The notes: generated by a model from the sequence alone, not told the origin. Shown: positions 51,442-61,263, numbered from the stretch's first letter. The stretch: DNA of 62,719 nucleotides from Rhodospirillales bacterium (GCA_009694195.1 SHVQ01000013.1:1-62719), one strand, 5' to 3'. Made by a program: numbers and translations.

Positions 51442-52245
51442 CTATGCGGTTCGCGAGCCCTCGGCCGCCTCCGCAGCGGGGGGCTTCTTGCCCTTGTAAT
51501 ATTTTTTCGTATTCATCATGCGGCGGAGATAAGCCGGGCAAATCCGGCTCATCCAATAGGTGAACTGCGATTGGCCGATCCGGATTTCGAACACGTCGTG
51601 GCGAATCGACTGCACCACGGCGGGGGCGAACACGGACGGCAGGATTTGCAGGCCAAGACCGAAATAATAGTCGCGCTTGCGGCCAACGTTGACGGGTGGC
51701 GGCTGGACTTCGAACACGCGGATGGTCGACTCTTCCAAGTCGTCCCGGAGCGCGACCGAGAAGGCATGCAGCGCCGCCTTCATCGCCGTATAGGTCGGCT
51801 TGCGGGACAGCGGGATGTATGCCAGGTCCGACGTGACGTTGACGATGGCGGCTTCCGGGGCGCGCGCGAGCAGAGGCATGAACAGCTTGATGAGGCGCAA
51901 AGGTGCTCGGAAATTGGTCGCGATCTCGAGCGCGGCCTTTTCGAGCGCGGCTTCGTCGCGGACGAAACTGTAGTCGAGACTCGCAGCCGCGTTGTTGATC
52001 AGAATATCGAGCCCGCCGAAGGTGCGCTCGACTTCGTCTTTCAGCCGGTCGATCGCCGCGTCGTCGGTGACGTCGCACGGGACGGCGTGGATGCCCGGGA
52101 GCGCGGCCTCGATCTTGCTGAGCGTGTCTGCGTTCTTGTCGCACAGCATCACGCGGCATCCGTAGGACTTGAACTCGCGGCCGAGCGCGGAGCCGATCCC
52201 GCCGCCGCCGCCGGTGATCAGCACGGTCTTTCCGTGTATCTGCAT
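51442..52245 (-). CDS. Short-chain dehydrogenase/reductase (SDR)
   Basis: The 267-residue protein has the TGGGGGIGSALGREF cofactor loop, LINNAAASLDY (NNAA motif), VTSDLAYIPLSRKPTYTAMKAALHAF with the catalytic Tyr and Lys (Y-x-x-M-K). The C-terminus ends in an unusual positively charged/hydrophobic tail with RRMMNTKKYYKGKK. ATG 52245 (MQIHGKTVLIT) is chosen. It heads the deacylase unit and diverges from the pentapeptide-repeat gene. NAD(P)-dependent oxidoreductase of unknown substrate. Confidence 0.88.
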   Translation of the reverse strand: MQIHGKTVLITGGGGGIGSALGREFKSYGCRVMLCDKNADTLSKIEAALPGIHAVPCDVTDDAAIDRLKDEVERTFGGLDILINNAAASLDYSFVRDEAALEKAALEIATNFRAPLRLIKLFMPLLARAPEAAIVNVTSDLAYIPLSRKPTYTAMKAALHAFSVALRDDLEESTIRVFEVQPPPVNVGRKRDYYFGLGLQILPSVFAPAVVQSIRHDVFEIRIGQSQFTYWMSRICPAYLRRMMNTKKYYKGKKPPAAEAAEGSRTA

Positions 52246-52512
52246 GAGGGCTCCCCGGAGTAGCGGCACCACCATAAAGAGGCCGGCGTCCCGGTTCAAC
52301 GGCATCCTGACCGACCTTGCTCTCGCCGGAAAAACCCAAGAGCGCCGCGGGGCTCGCGACCAAAGGATGATGTCGCGCGGGCAGTGCAACTTATTGATGC
52401 GGCGGTACGTTTCGCGCGGTTGCTCCTGCGTTCATCATTGCTTATTGTTGTCGTCGTACGGTCGAGGCTTGCCGATTCGCGCCACCCGGGAACTCCGTCG
52501 CAAAGCGAGCTC

Positions 52513-53760
52513 ATGAATTCGGAAGAGCTGGTCGACATTCTCCGCCTCCACGAGCGTTTGATGACGGGGGCGACGGGCGGACGCAAGGCCGATCTCCGAC
52601 TGAAAGTACTGTCGGGATTCAGTCTCGACGGCGCCAACCTCGAAGGCGCGGCGATGGCAGGCGTCGACTTGAGCCATGCGTCACTGAAAAAAGCCAACCT
52701 CCGGGGCGCCGATCTCTACGGAGCCAACCTCACAAGCGCCGAACTGCAGGGAGCGAACCTGGAATCGGCCGACCTTCGCGGCGCGCGCCTTTCAGGCGCC
52801 AATCTTTTCGACGCCAACCTCATGAAAGCAGACCTCCGCTCCGGCCAGTTCGCCTATGCCGCGCGCAAACTCGCACGGCCGGACATGACGATCGAGGAAA
52901 AAATGAGGGCACGAAAGGTTCAGGACTCGATCGCCCACACCGACCTCAAGGGCGCATCGCTGGTCTCGGCGGACCTCGCGATGGCCGAGATGCAAGCGGC
53001 TGATCTGACGGATGCCAATCTGCAGAAGGCCAACTTGACCGGCGCCCGCATGACCAAGGTCAACCTGCGGGGCGCCAACTTGAGCGAGACCAATCTCAGC
53101 CAGGTCAATCTCAAGGGCGCTTTCATCTGCGGCGTCAACTTTCGGGGCGCGCTCCTGATCGGCGTAAACCTGAGCGAGGCCGATGTGGTGGCGACCGATA
53201 TGCCGTCCGACCTGGAAGCGTTGCCGAGCGATGTGCGGACGAAGATGCTTGCCCACAACCTTTGGATCCGATCCAACGGCGCCCAAGGCGAGCGAGGCAA
53301 CTTCGAGAACGGCAATCTCCAGAAGCTCGACCTCACCGGCGCTAATTTAAGCGGCATGCTGTTGCGCGGGGCCTCGTTGAAGGAAGCGAAGCTCAAGGAC
53401 GCGCTTTTTATCCTCGCGAACCTGGCGTCCGCCGATCTCCGGCATGCCATTCTCGATAACGCCGAATTCGACGGCGCCAATCTCGCGGACGCCCAATGCG
53501 AGGGCGCGTCCCTGAAGGGCGCCAAGTTCGTTCCCGTCGAAAGCCCGCAGGCGGCGTCGGGCGGTCTGAAGCAGTGGGCGCCCAATCTTAAGGGCATCCA
53601 GTTCGTGTCGGCCGATCTCTCGGCCGCACGCTTCCGCGGAGCCAATCTCGTGTCCGCCAATTTCGAACGGAGCAAGCTCGACAAGGCCGACTTCGCCAAC
53701 TGCGCCATGGACCCGGGGCTCGCCGATTATCTGAGAAAAAACGGCGCCCTCGTCGCCTGA
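52513..53760 (+). CDS. Pentapeptide-repeat protein
   Basis: About 415 residues. From residue 35 on, long runs of A(D/N)LxX repeats such as ANLEGAAMAGVDLSHASLKK and ANLRGADLYGANLTSAEL form a right-handed quadrilateral beta-helix. Two breaks, near residues 118-138 and 235-265, insert helical linkers. Some family members mimic DNA and bind gyrase, but nothing here shows that. ATG 52513 is the start; an in-frame upstream extension would be hydrophobic and basic and has no ribosome-binding site. It is a single gene with a 267-bp gap to the divergent SDR. Confidence 0.88.
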   Translation: MNSEELVDILRLHERLMTGATGGRKADLRLKVLSGFSLDGANLEGAAMAGVDLSHASLKKANLRGADLYGANLTSAELQGANLESADLRGARLSGANLFDANLMKADLRSGQFAYAARKLARPDMTIEEKMRARKVQDSIAHTDLKGASLVSADLAMAEMQAADLTDANLQKANLTGARMTKVNLRGANLSETNLSQVNLKGAFICGVNFRGALLIGVNLSEADVVATDMPSDLEALPSDVRTKMLAHNLWIRSNGAQGERGNFENGNLQKLDLTGANLSGMLLRGASLKEAKLKDALFILANLASADLRHAILDNAEFDGANLADAQCEGASLKGAKFVPVESPQAASGGLKQWAPNLKGIQFVSADLSAARFRGANLVSANFERSKLDKADFANCAMDPGLADYLRKNGALVA

Positions 53761-53855
53761 TCATCCGTCCCCTTGCGTTGACAGCCCCTGAGGCCGTCCA
53801 TACGGTACTGCCGCCCGCGCCGGATGTTTTCCGGCCGCCGGGGTGGGGAGTACGG

Positions 53856-54968
53856 ATGAAGATCACCGCCATGGAAACGATCCCCGTGAGCGTGCCGCTC
53901 CGCACGTTCATGGGCGGCTCCTATTACACAGGAGTCCATAACCTCGAATACGTTCTCGTCCGACTCGCGACCGACGCAGGGCTAACCGGCCTCGGCGAGG
54001 CAGGCTCCATGGGCCCCTGGGGCGAGACCCAACGCATGGCGATGGCGACGCTCGGCGAGCTCAGGCCGGCCATCGTCGGCGCCGACCCGTTCGAGATCGA
54101 GCGCGTGCACGAGCGGATGGCCGCGCTCGTCAAGGACCATCCGATCTCGAAATCGGCCGTCGACATGGCGCTCCACGACATCGTCGGCAAGGCCGCCGGC
54201 GTGCCCGTCCACATGCTCCTCGGCGGGCGCTACCGCCGCTCGATGCCCATCCACTGCTCGATCGGGATCAAGGACGTGAAGGCGGCCATCGAGGAAGCGG
54301 AAAGCTATCTCGCGATCGGCGTCCGCCATCTGAAGGTGAAAGTCGGGCGCGATCCGAAACGCGACATCGAGGTCGTGAAACAGGTGCGCGGCTTGATCGC
54401 CAAGGACGCGCTTCTGATGGTGGATGCCAATCAGGGCTATCAGACCGTCCACAGCGCCCTCGATACCATCTGGAAGATGGAAGCCTATGGTCCGCTTCTG
54501 ATCGAGCAGCCGATCGCCGGCACCGATCTCGACGGGCTTGCCGACATCCGCCGGCGCATCCAATCGCCGGTGATGGCGGACGAAGCGTTGTGGACGCCCG
54601 AGGACTGCCTTCGCATCGTCGAGAAGCGCGCGGCCGACGCGGTTCAGGTTTACCTGCAGAAGTCGGCCGGGTTCAACCGCGCGCAGAAGTGCGTGCACAT
54701 CGCGGAAGCCGCGGGCGTCATCGCCGTCATCGGCGGCATGACCGATCTCGGGATCGCGTCCGCCGCCGAGCTGCACATCTCCGCCGCCATGCGGAACGTC
54801 AGGCCGGACATCATCGCTGCCGGCATTTCCGGACCCGGCATCATCGCGGACGACGTCACGACGGTGCCGTTCAAGATCAAGGACGGCTGCGTCGACGTGC
54901 CGGAGGGGCCGGGGCTCGGGGTCGAGCTGGACGAAGCGAAGGTGAAAAAGTACCGGGTCGACATCTAG
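53856..54968 (+). CDS. Enolase-superfamily enzyme (mandelate racemase / muconate lactonizing type)
   Basis: The 370-residue protein has an N-terminal capping domain and an (alpha/beta)7-beta barrel. Catalytic and metal positions: KVKVG (Lys pair region), VDANQGY (metal Asp), LIEQPIAG (metal Glu), MADEALW (metal Asp/Glu) and YLQKSAGF (second lysine). This KxK plus distal Lys layout matches the muconate lactonizing/dipeptide-epimerase subgroups rather than mandelate racemase with its His. ATG 53856 follows GGGGAG. The substrate-binding proteins begin about 125 bp downstream. Confidence 0.88.
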   Translation: MKITAMETIPVSVPLRTFMGGSYYTGVHNLEYVLVRLATDAGLTGLGEAGSMGPWGETQRMAMATLGELRPAIVGADPFEIERVHERMAALVKDHPISKSAVDMALHDIVGKAAGVPVHMLLGGRYRRSMPIHCSIGIKDVKAAIEEAESYLAIGVRHLKVKVGRDPKRDIEVVKQVRGLIAKDALLMVDANQGYQTVHSALDTIWKMEAYGPLLIEQPIAGTDLDGLADIRRRIQSPVMADEALWTPEDCLRIVEKRAADAVQVYLQKSAGFNRAQKCVHIAEAAGVIAVIGGMTDLGIASAAELHISAAMRNVRPDIIAAGISGPGIIADDVTTVPFKIKDGCVDVPEGPGLGVELDEAKVKKYRVDI

Positions 54969-55092
54969 CCGCCCTCCGGCTTCCCGTTTTGCCGCGATAT
55001 TGACTCCCCCCTGCCCGGCTCCTAACGTCATTCAGTAAGCAATCAACAAGCGCTCGCGGCACGAGCCCCGGGCACAACCACGGGAGGTTCCG

Positions 55093-56184
55093 ATGGAGCG
55101 CAACATCACGCGACGTACGCTCCTGCACACAACCGCGGCAGGTCTGGGGCTCGGCCTCCTGCCTTGGGCCCGCGCGGCACTCGCCCAGAAGGCGTCGCTC
55201 ACCGGCGTGTTCTGGGGCGGGCCTTATCTCGATGCGATCAAGGCGGTCGCCGTCCGGCAGGACAAGGCCGACATCAAGTGGGAGCTCCACAGCGGCGGCG
55301 CGGCGGCCATTATTCCGAAGATCAAGGCCACCTGGCCGAGCTCGCCCTATGACTTCGTCGGCTGCGGCGATCCGCAGTATCCCTCGTTCATCACGGAAGG
55401 CTGGCCCGAGCCGATGACGAAGGAGGAGATGCCGAACTTCAAGGACATCCCCGACCATCTTTTCTATAAGAACGCGCAAGGCCAGATTCTCAACGTACCG
55501 ATGGCGATCAACGCGGTGTTCTTCGGCTACCGCAAGGACATCGCCCCCTTCCCCCTCAAGAAGATGGAAGACCTGTTGGACCCCCGCCTCAAAGGCAAGG
55601 TGTGCGTCCGCGACGCCGTGCAGGGCATGAACAGCAACATGGTCCCCTACGCGCTCGCCAACGGCGGCAGCCCCACCAACCTGGAGCCCGGCTGGGAATT
55701 CCTCAAGAAGCTCGCGAAGAGCGGCAACATCGCCCGCTTCGCCAAGACGGAGACCGACTTCATCAACTCGATCACCAGCGGCGAGGCAGTCGCCGGTTTC
55801 TCCAATCTCTCCAACTGGGGCAAGATCGCCGAGCAGTTTCCGTGCGAGTTCCTGATCCGCGACAAGAAGGAGGCGCCCGGATTCCAAGCCGGGCTATTCC
55901 AGGAGGGCATCGTCATCCTGAAGTCCTCTGCCCGGAAGAAGGAGGCGAAGGAATTCCTGAATTTCTTCGTGAGCGCCGAGAACAATTCCACCTACAACAA
56001 GGTGCTCAACAACGTCCCCGTCAACGCGAAGTCGGAGTCGACACAGCTCGCCAGGACGATCCTGTTCAAGAGCGACGCAGACCGCGAGCGCCTGACGCAT
56101 CCATTCGACTGGAAGCTCCTGAATGAGCAGCGGCAGGAGAGCATCCAGCGGTTCGAGAAGGAGATCGTGCCGCTCGCCAAATAA
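55093..56184 (+). CDS. ABC transporter substrate-binding protein, Tat-exported (paralog 1)
   Basis: The 363-residue protein starts with a twin-arginine signal (MERNITRRTLLHTTAAG, hydrophobic core, ALAQK), predicting export of a folded periplasmic protein. The mature region has TGVFWGGPYLDAIK, LHSGGAAAIIPKI, GYRKDIAPFPLKKMEDLLDPRLKGK and EPGWEFLKKLAKSGN, the spermidine/putrescine/Fe-type class I solute-binding fold. No permease or ATPase gene is visible downstream. GGGAGG precedes ATG 55093. Forms a tandem pair with the next gene. Confidence 0.88.
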   Translation: MERNITRRTLLHTTAAGLGLGLLPWARAALAQKASLTGVFWGGPYLDAIKAVAVRQDKADIKWELHSGGAAAIIPKIKATWPSSPYDFVGCGDPQYPSFITEGWPEPMTKEEMPNFKDIPDHLFYKNAQGQILNVPMAINAVFFGYRKDIAPFPLKKMEDLLDPRLKGKVCVRDAVQGMNSNMVPYALANGGSPTNLEPGWEFLKKLAKSGNIARFAKTETDFINSITSGEAVAGFSNLSNWGKIAEQFPCEFLIRDKKEAPGFQAGLFQEGIVILKSSARKKEAKEFLNFFVSAENNSTYNKVLNNVPVNAKSESTQLARTILFKSDADRERLTHPFDWKLLNEQRQESIQRFEKEIVPLAK

Positions 56185-56218
56185 CGCAGGTGCATCGTCA
56201 CACTTCAGGGAGATTGAA

Positions 56219-57310
56219 ATGAAGTCACATCTGACACGGAGGACACTGTTGAAGGCGACGGCGGCGGGGGCCGGACTGGCCGCGCTGCCGTGGACACGGA
56301 GCGCGCTCGCACAGAAGGCGACCCTCGTCGGCGTGACCTGGGGCGGACCCTGGATCGAGGGCACCAAAAAGATCGCCGACAAGTGGACAAAATCCGACTT
56401 CAAATGGGAGCTGCACTCGGGCGGCGCCGCCGCGATCACGCCCAAGATCGCCGCCGTGTGGCCACAGCCGCTCTACGACTTCGTGATGGGCACCGATCCC
56501 CACCACCTCCGCTGGACCACAGAAGGCTGGACCGCGCCCATCACGGCCGAAGAGATGCCGAACCTTAAGGACGTTCCTGCCGATCTCTATACGAAAAACA
56601 GCAAGGGCGAGATCACCATCGTTCCGACCAGCGTCGGCGGTAACTTCTTCGGCTACAGGAAGGACATCTGCCCCTTCCCGATCAAAAAAATGGAAGACTT
56701 GCTGGATCCGCGCCTCAAGGGCAAGGTCTGCGTCCGCCACGTGTTGCAAGGGCTGAACAGCAACGTGCTCTTCTTCGCCCTCGCCTTCGGCGGCAGCGAC
56801 CGCAACATGGAGCCGGGATGGGACTTCCTTAAAAAACTCGCCAAGTCCGGCAACGTGTCGCGCATCGCCAACTCCGAAGTGGACTTCATCAACTCCATGA
56901 CCAGCGGCGAGTCCGCCGTCGGCTTCAACAACAACGTCAACTGGGCGAAGGTCGCCGAGAACTTCCCCTGCGAGTTCCTGATCCGGGCCCGAAGCGAAGC
57001 GCCGGGCTTCCAGGCCAACACCTACACGGAAGGATTCATGATCTGCAAGAATTCGCCGCGCGTGAAGGAAGCGAAGGAGTTCCTCAATTTCCTGCTCAGC
57101 CCGGAGAACAACGAGATTTACAACGCCGCTATCAAGGACGCGCCCGCCAACGTCAAATCAAAGGCGCATCCGAGCGTCGCCAACATCGTATTCCGCGACT
57201 CAGGTGAGCGCAAAGAAAAGACCTACTATCCCGACAACGCCTATCTCGCGACCCAGCAGGACGCGATGGCAAAGAAATGGGAACAGGAGATCGTCCCGAT
57301 CCTGAAGTAA
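56219..57310 (+). CDS. ABC transporter substrate-binding protein, Tat-exported (paralog 2)
   Basis: The 363-residue paralog has signal HLTRRTLLKATAAGAGL … ALAQK and TLVGVTWGGPWIEGTKK. The lobe-crossing GYRKDICPFPIKKMEDLLDPRLKGK is nearly the same as in paralog 1, but WTTEGWTAPITAEEM replaces FITEGWPEPMTKEEM. CAGGGAGATT lies upstream of ATG 56219. Probably duplicated from the previous gene; 34 bp separate them. Confidence 0.88.
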   Translation: MKSHLTRRTLLKATAAGAGLAALPWTRSALAQKATLVGVTWGGPWIEGTKKIADKWTKSDFKWELHSGGAAAITPKIAAVWPQPLYDFVMGTDPHHLRWTTEGWTAPITAEEMPNLKDVPADLYTKNSKGEITIVPTSVGGNFFGYRKDICPFPIKKMEDLLDPRLKGKVCVRHVLQGLNSNVLFFALAFGGSDRNMEPGWDFLKKLAKSGNVSRIANSEVDFINSMTSGESAVGFNNNVNWAKVAENFPCEFLIRARSEAPGFQANTYTEGFMICKNSPRVKEAKEFLNFLLSPENNEIYNAAIKDAPANVKSKAHPSVANIVFRDSGERKEKTYYPDNAYLATQQDAMAKKWEQEIVPILK

Positions 57311-57329
57311 GGAGCCGCGCGCCCGGTCC

Positions 57330-58202
57330 ATGCTGAGCGAGAACGACATCGAACGATTTCACGACCGCGGCTTCGTCGTCGGCCGCGGCGTGGTGCCGCC
57401 CGCCGAGATCCAGGTCCTGCTCCGCGAGCTCGACCGGTGGATCGAAGAGAGCCGGTCGCACAAGACGAATTGGGGTGCGCAGGTCAACGGCAAGACAGTG
57501 TTCGACCTCGAAGCCGGGCACACGGCGGAGCATCCGAAGCTCCGCCGCGTCGCCAACCCGGCCGACGTTTCGGAGATTTACCGGAAGTTCATTTTCGAAG
57601 GGCCCATCCCCGATTGGGCGACGCAGCTCATCGGGCCCAACATCAAGTTCCATCACTGCAAGCTCAACGTGAAGATGCCGGAGATGTCGTTGCGCGTGGA
57701 TTTCCACCAGGACCACGCGTTCTCGCCCCACACCAACGACGACGTGGTCGTGTGCCTCCTCTTCCTCGACGACATGAACGAAGAAAACGGCTGCCTCCGC
57801 GTCGTGCCGGGCTCGCACCGCGAGCGCTACACCCACTTCCGGGGCAACGACTTCAAAGGCTCGGTCGACCCGGCGATCTTCGACCGGCTCTATCGCGTAT
57901 CCGAGCCGCAGGTCGGGAAGGTGGGGGATGTCTGCTTCATGCACACCTGGGCGGCGCACGCCTCCGACCCCAACCGCTCATCGCGGCCGCGCCGCATGTT
58001 CATCGCCGACTACACCGCCGCCGATGCTTTCCCACTCACCGAGAACTACAACCTCTCGAAGTATCTCGGACACATCGTGCGCGGAACGCCGACTCGGATC
58101 GCCCGTCTCAAGGCGACGACCGTCGAGATGCCAAAGCCGCTTTCCCAGACGGAGGAGACCTTCTTCGAGCAGCAGGGGCAGGCCAAGGCGTACGGCGGCT
58201 GA
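57330..58202 (+). CDS. Phytanoyl-CoA dioxygenase (PhyH) family protein
   Basis: The 290-residue 2-oxoglutarate/Fe(II) oxygenase has the iron motif FHQDHAF (HxD, about residue 125) and the distal His in TWAAHAS, followed by an SRPRRMFIADY arginine for 2-oxoglutarate. Many bacterial PhyH proteins hydroxylate small molecules, including ectoine. It is the only gene with an obvious enzymatic role right behind the first substrate-binding pair, 19 bp after it, so it may act on the imported compound. Confidence 0.86.
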   Translation: MLSENDIERFHDRGFVVGRGVVPPAEIQVLLRELDRWIEESRSHKTNWGAQVNGKTVFDLEAGHTAEHPKLRRVANPADVSEIYRKFIFEGPIPDWATQLIGPNIKFHHCKLNVKMPEMSLRVDFHQDHAFSPHTNDDVVVCLLFLDDMNEENGCLRVVPGSHRERYTHFRGNDFKGSVDPAIFDRLYRVSEPQVGKVGDVCFMHTWAAHASDPNRSSRPRRMFIADYTAADAFPLTENYNLSKYLGHIVRGTPTRIARLKATTVEMPKPLSQTEETFFEQQGQAKAYGG

Positions 58203-58219
58203 ACCCGAATGCCGCGCGC

Positions 58220-59002
58220 TCAGTTGCGGAAGGACGGATCGGTGCGGTCGAGCTTTCGGAGAAGCGCCTCCCACGCCCACACGTGAGGAGGCGGATCGCG
58301 CGGATCTTTCTTCTCAAACTCGGCAATCTGCTCGCAGACATCGTGGGACGGCACGATCAACTTCGTGTTGCAGGCGAGCGCGTTCATCTGAATGGCGCAG
58401 GACTGCTCCAGGTAGTACATCCGATAGAAGGTCTCCGACATGGTTTCGCCGACCGCGATCAGTCCGTGATTGCGCATGATCATGGCGTTGTGAGGCCCGA
58501 GCGCGTCCGAGAGCCGCTTCTGCTCGCTCTCCTCGGCCCGGAGCGCCTCACCCTCGGAGAGCGCCACGTTCAGCTCCTCGTAGTCGTAGTAGGCAATGCG
58601 GTTGTAGAACATCATGTTGAGCTGATTGAGCATCTGCAGACCATCCGCCATCGCCGCGACCGCCATTCCGGGATGCGTGTGCGTGTGGATGATGCACTTC
58701 GCGTCCGGCCGCGCCCCCTGAATGGCCGCATGAATCGCGTAGCCGTAGGGATTGGGCTTCGCCTTTCCGGCGCCGGACACGTTTCCGTCGAGATCGACGG
58801 CGACGAGCGAGGACGCCGTGATCTCCTCGAACAGAAGGCCGTAAGGATTCAGCAGGAACCGCGTCGGCGCGCCGGGCAGCCGGCACGAGATGTGGGTGCC
58901 GAGCAGATCATCCATGCCGTAGAGCGCGATCAGGCGATAGGCGGCGGCCGTGTTGATGCGGAGCTCGCGCTCCCCCTTCTCGCGCGGCGATTTCGATATC
59001 AT
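58220..59002 (-). CDS. Class II aldolase/adducin-family protein
   Basis: The 260-residue protein has the metal site CIIHTHTHPGMAVA (two His), a distal His in IMRNHGLIAVGE, and LFEEITASSLVAVDLDG near the start. The family contains fuculose-1-phosphate and related aldolases and some decarboxylases. Its ATG overlaps the stop of the ProC-like gene upstream by four bases (ATGA), so the two are translationally coupled. Confidence 0.85.
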   Translation of the reverse strand: MISKSPREKGERELRINTAAAYRLIALYGMDDLLGTHISCRLPGAPTRFLLNPYGLLFEEITASSLVAVDLDGNVSGAGKAKPNPYGYAIHAAIQGARPDAKCIIHTHTHPGMAVAAMADGLQMLNQLNMMFYNRIAYYDYEELNVALSEGEALRAEESEQKRLSDALGPHNAMIMRNHGLIAVGETMSETFYRMYYLEQSCAIQMNALACNTKLIVPSHDVCEQIAEFEKKDPRDPPPHVWAWEALLRKLDRTDPSFRN

Positions 59003-59850
59003 TTCTTCGGCTTCCAGCGGTCCGCTTGCCGTTTCAGGATCGCATCCACCACCTCCGCCATCAGGCGGGCGAGCCGGGAGTCGCGGGTGAGCACGTTCAT
59101 CCCGGCCTCCGTGCTGCCGCCGGGGTTGGTAAGCCGGAGGCGGAATTGCGGCATCGGCTCATCGGGACGGACATGGATGCATTCGCCCGCCCCGGCGAGC
59201 GCCGCCCTGACGAGCCGGGTCGCCTTCTCCGCCGGGAGGCCGGCCGCGATCGCGGCGTCGGCCAAGCCCTCCGCCATCGCGATGAAATAGGCGAGGCTGC
59301 AGCCCGAGATCGCCGTCGCCAAGTCCACGTGATCTTCGCGGTCGAGCCAGACGGTTGTGCCGATCGGCGCCAGGACTTGGTCGCAGAGCCGGGCCTCGCG
59401 CTCCCCCAGCCAACGGCCGCCGAACAGACCGAAGCACCCGCGCGCGACGAGAGAGGCCACGTTCGAAGACGCCCGCGCGACCGCCGCGCCGTCGCCAAGG
59501 CCGGACTCGTGCGCCGCGAGGTTGACGGCCGCGACGACGGTGAGGAACACGCTCTTCTGCGGGACGAACCGGCGGCACTGGGCGAGAACCGAGTCCATCG
59601 CCGTGCCGGGCGTCGCCAGCATAACGACAGCGGGCTTGACGGCCGCGGGCACGGCATCGAGCCCGGCATACACCTCGATCGGGTAGCGGGCCTTCAGCTC
59701 CTTCGCGCGCTTCGCCGACGAGACCACGCCGGCGATGAGCTTCGGGTCGATGCCGGACTTGAGCCAGCCGTCGACATAGGTACTGCCCTGCTTGCCGCAC
59801 CCGACGAGAAGAACGCTCGGCATCGACGCGCTGCTCGGTTTCTTGGCCAC
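58999..59850 (-). CDS. NAD(P)-binding protein of the pyrroline-5-carboxylate reductase (ProC)-like family
   Basis: The 283-residue protein has an N-terminal Rossmann loop VLLVGCGKQGSTYVDGWLKSG and a C-terminal alpha-helical domain ending TNPGGSTEAGMNVL, the position of the ProC PGGTT motif. ProC reduces pyrroline-5-carboxylate to proline, but the sequence is diverged and a related imine or keto reduction is possible. Upstream partner of the aldolase gene. Confidence 0.72.
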   Translation of the reverse strand: MAKKPSSASMPSVLLVGCGKQGSTYVDGWLKSGIDPKLIAGVVSSAKRAKELKARYPIEVYAGLDAVPAAVKPAVVMLATPGTAMDSVLAQCRRFVPQKSVFLTVVAAVNLAAHESGLGDGAAVARASSNVASLVARGCFGLFGGRWLGEREARLCDQVLAPIGTTVWLDREDHVDLATAISGCSLAYFIAMAEGLADAAIAAGLPAEKATRLVRAALAGAGECIHVRPDEPMPQFRLRLTNPGGSTEAGMNVLTRDSRLARLMAEVVDAILKRQADRWKPKK

Positions 59851-60061
59851 GGGGATTGCTCCTTCCTGGTAGCGGAAGGGCTGGACGGTGGCGGCCGCTC
59901 AGCCCCGTGTCAAGTTCCAGAGGACGAATTCCGCTTCTTGGCGAGGCCGACAATCTCTCGTACTATTCCGCCAGCCGTTCCCGTAGCAGTGGACCAAAAC
60001 AAAGAAAAAGAAAAGGACCGGCGGCGCGGGACGGATCGACAACATCTTGTGGGAGGAATCG

Positions 60062-61162
60062 ATGACGTTTCACATTCCGAGACGCAAATTCTTGAAGACG
60101 GCCGCCGGCGTCGGCGCGGCCGGGCTCGCATCCACGCTCCCGTTCGGGCGGGACGCGCAAGCGCAGAAGACCGTGCTCACCGGCGTGATCTGGGGCGGGC
60201 CGTGGGTCGAGCTTGGGAAGACGATCGCGGCACGGCAAGACAAAGTCGATGTGCGGTGGGAGCTCCTGCAGGGCGGCTCACCGTCCATCATCCCGAAGAT
60301 CCAGGCCTCGTGGCCGAACGTGCCCTATGACTTCGTCGGCCAGTTCAATCCGCTCTTCTATCTGTGGGAGAAGGAGGACTGGGCCGAGCCGCTGACCGTC
60401 GAGGAGATGCCGAACCTGAAGGACTTGGCGGAGGAAAGCCTGTTCCGCAACAAGAAGGGCCAGATCATCACGGTCCCGCTCGACATCGGCGCCGCGTTCT
60501 GGGCCTACCGCAAGGACATCTGTCCGGTCGAGATCAAGACGATGGAGGACCTGCTCAATCCCAAGCTCAAAGGCAAGATCGTCATCCGCGACGTGACGCA
60601 GGGGCTCAATAACAACACGCTCTCCTATGCGCTGGCGTTCGGCGGCAACGAAGACAACATGGAGCCCGGCTGGCAGTTCCTGCAGAAGCTCGCCAAGTCC
60701 GGCAACGTCGCTCGCGTCGGCAAAGCGGAGACCGACTTCATCAACGCGCTCACGACGGGCGAAGCGGCGGTCGGGTTCTGGAACATGGGCGGTTGGGGCA
60801 CGGTCGCCAAGACCTTCCCGGTCGAGTACCTGATCAAGGACAAGAAGCAAGCGCCGGGCTTCCAAGCCTTCATGTTCAATGAAGCCTTTATGATCCCGCG
60901 CACCGGCAAGAACATCAAGGCGACGAAGGAGTTCTTGAATTTCTTCGTCAACAAGGAGAACAACGAGGAGTGGAACCGGGTGCTCAACTTCGCGCCGACG
61001 AACGTGAAATCGGCCCGGAGCGAGCTTGCCAAGCTGATCGTGTTCGATAAAAAGGAAGACCGCGAGAAATATCAGTACAACATCCGCTACGACGTATTGA
61101 ACGCGCAGCGGGAAGCGATGCTGAAGCGCTTCGAGACGGACGTCATTCCGCTCTTGAAGTAA
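60062..61162 (+). CDS. ABC transporter substrate-binding protein, Tat-exported (paralog 3)
   Basis: The 366-residue paralog has the signal MTFHIPRRKFLKTAAGVGAAG … AQAQK and LTGVIWGGPWVELGKT, then AYRKDICPVEIKTMEDLLNPKLKGKI and EPGWQFLQKLAKSGN. It is closer to paralog 4 (both have MEDLLNPKLKGK) than to paralogs 1 and 2. GGGAGGAATCG precedes ATG 60062. A strong terminator follows the gene at 61192-61236. Confidence 0.88.
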   Translation: MTFHIPRRKFLKTAAGVGAAGLASTLPFGRDAQAQKTVLTGVIWGGPWVELGKTIAARQDKVDVRWELLQGGSPSIIPKIQASWPNVPYDFVGQFNPLFYLWEKEDWAEPLTVEEMPNLKDLAEESLFRNKKGQIITVPLDIGAAFWAYRKDICPVEIKTMEDLLNPKLKGKIVIRDVTQGLNNNTLSYALAFGGNEDNMEPGWQFLQKLAKSGNVARVGKAETDFINALTTGEAAVGFWNMGGWGTVAKTFPVEYLIKDKKQAPGFQAFMFNEAFMIPRTGKNIKATKEFLNFFVNKENNEEWNRVLNFAPTNVKSARSELAKLIVFDKKEDREKYQYNIRYDVLNAQREAMLKRFETDVIPLLK

Positions 61163-61191
61163 ACCGAAGGACGTAAACCAACGCATGAAGA

Positions 61192-61236
61192 AGCGCGCGG
61201 GATGGCTTGACAGCCGCCCGTGCGCTTTTTCTTTTT
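61192..61236 (+). terminator. Rho-independent terminator after paralog 3
   Basis: AGCGCGCGGG (61192-61201) pairs with CCCGTGCGCT (61217-61226) with one G-T position, around an inner GGCT/AGCC stem, and is followed by TTTTTCTTTTT. The strength suggests that the next gene is transcribed from its own promoter or by read-through only. Confidence 0.85.
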
Positions 61237-61263
61237 CGTCCAATTAAAACAGGGAGACTCGCA

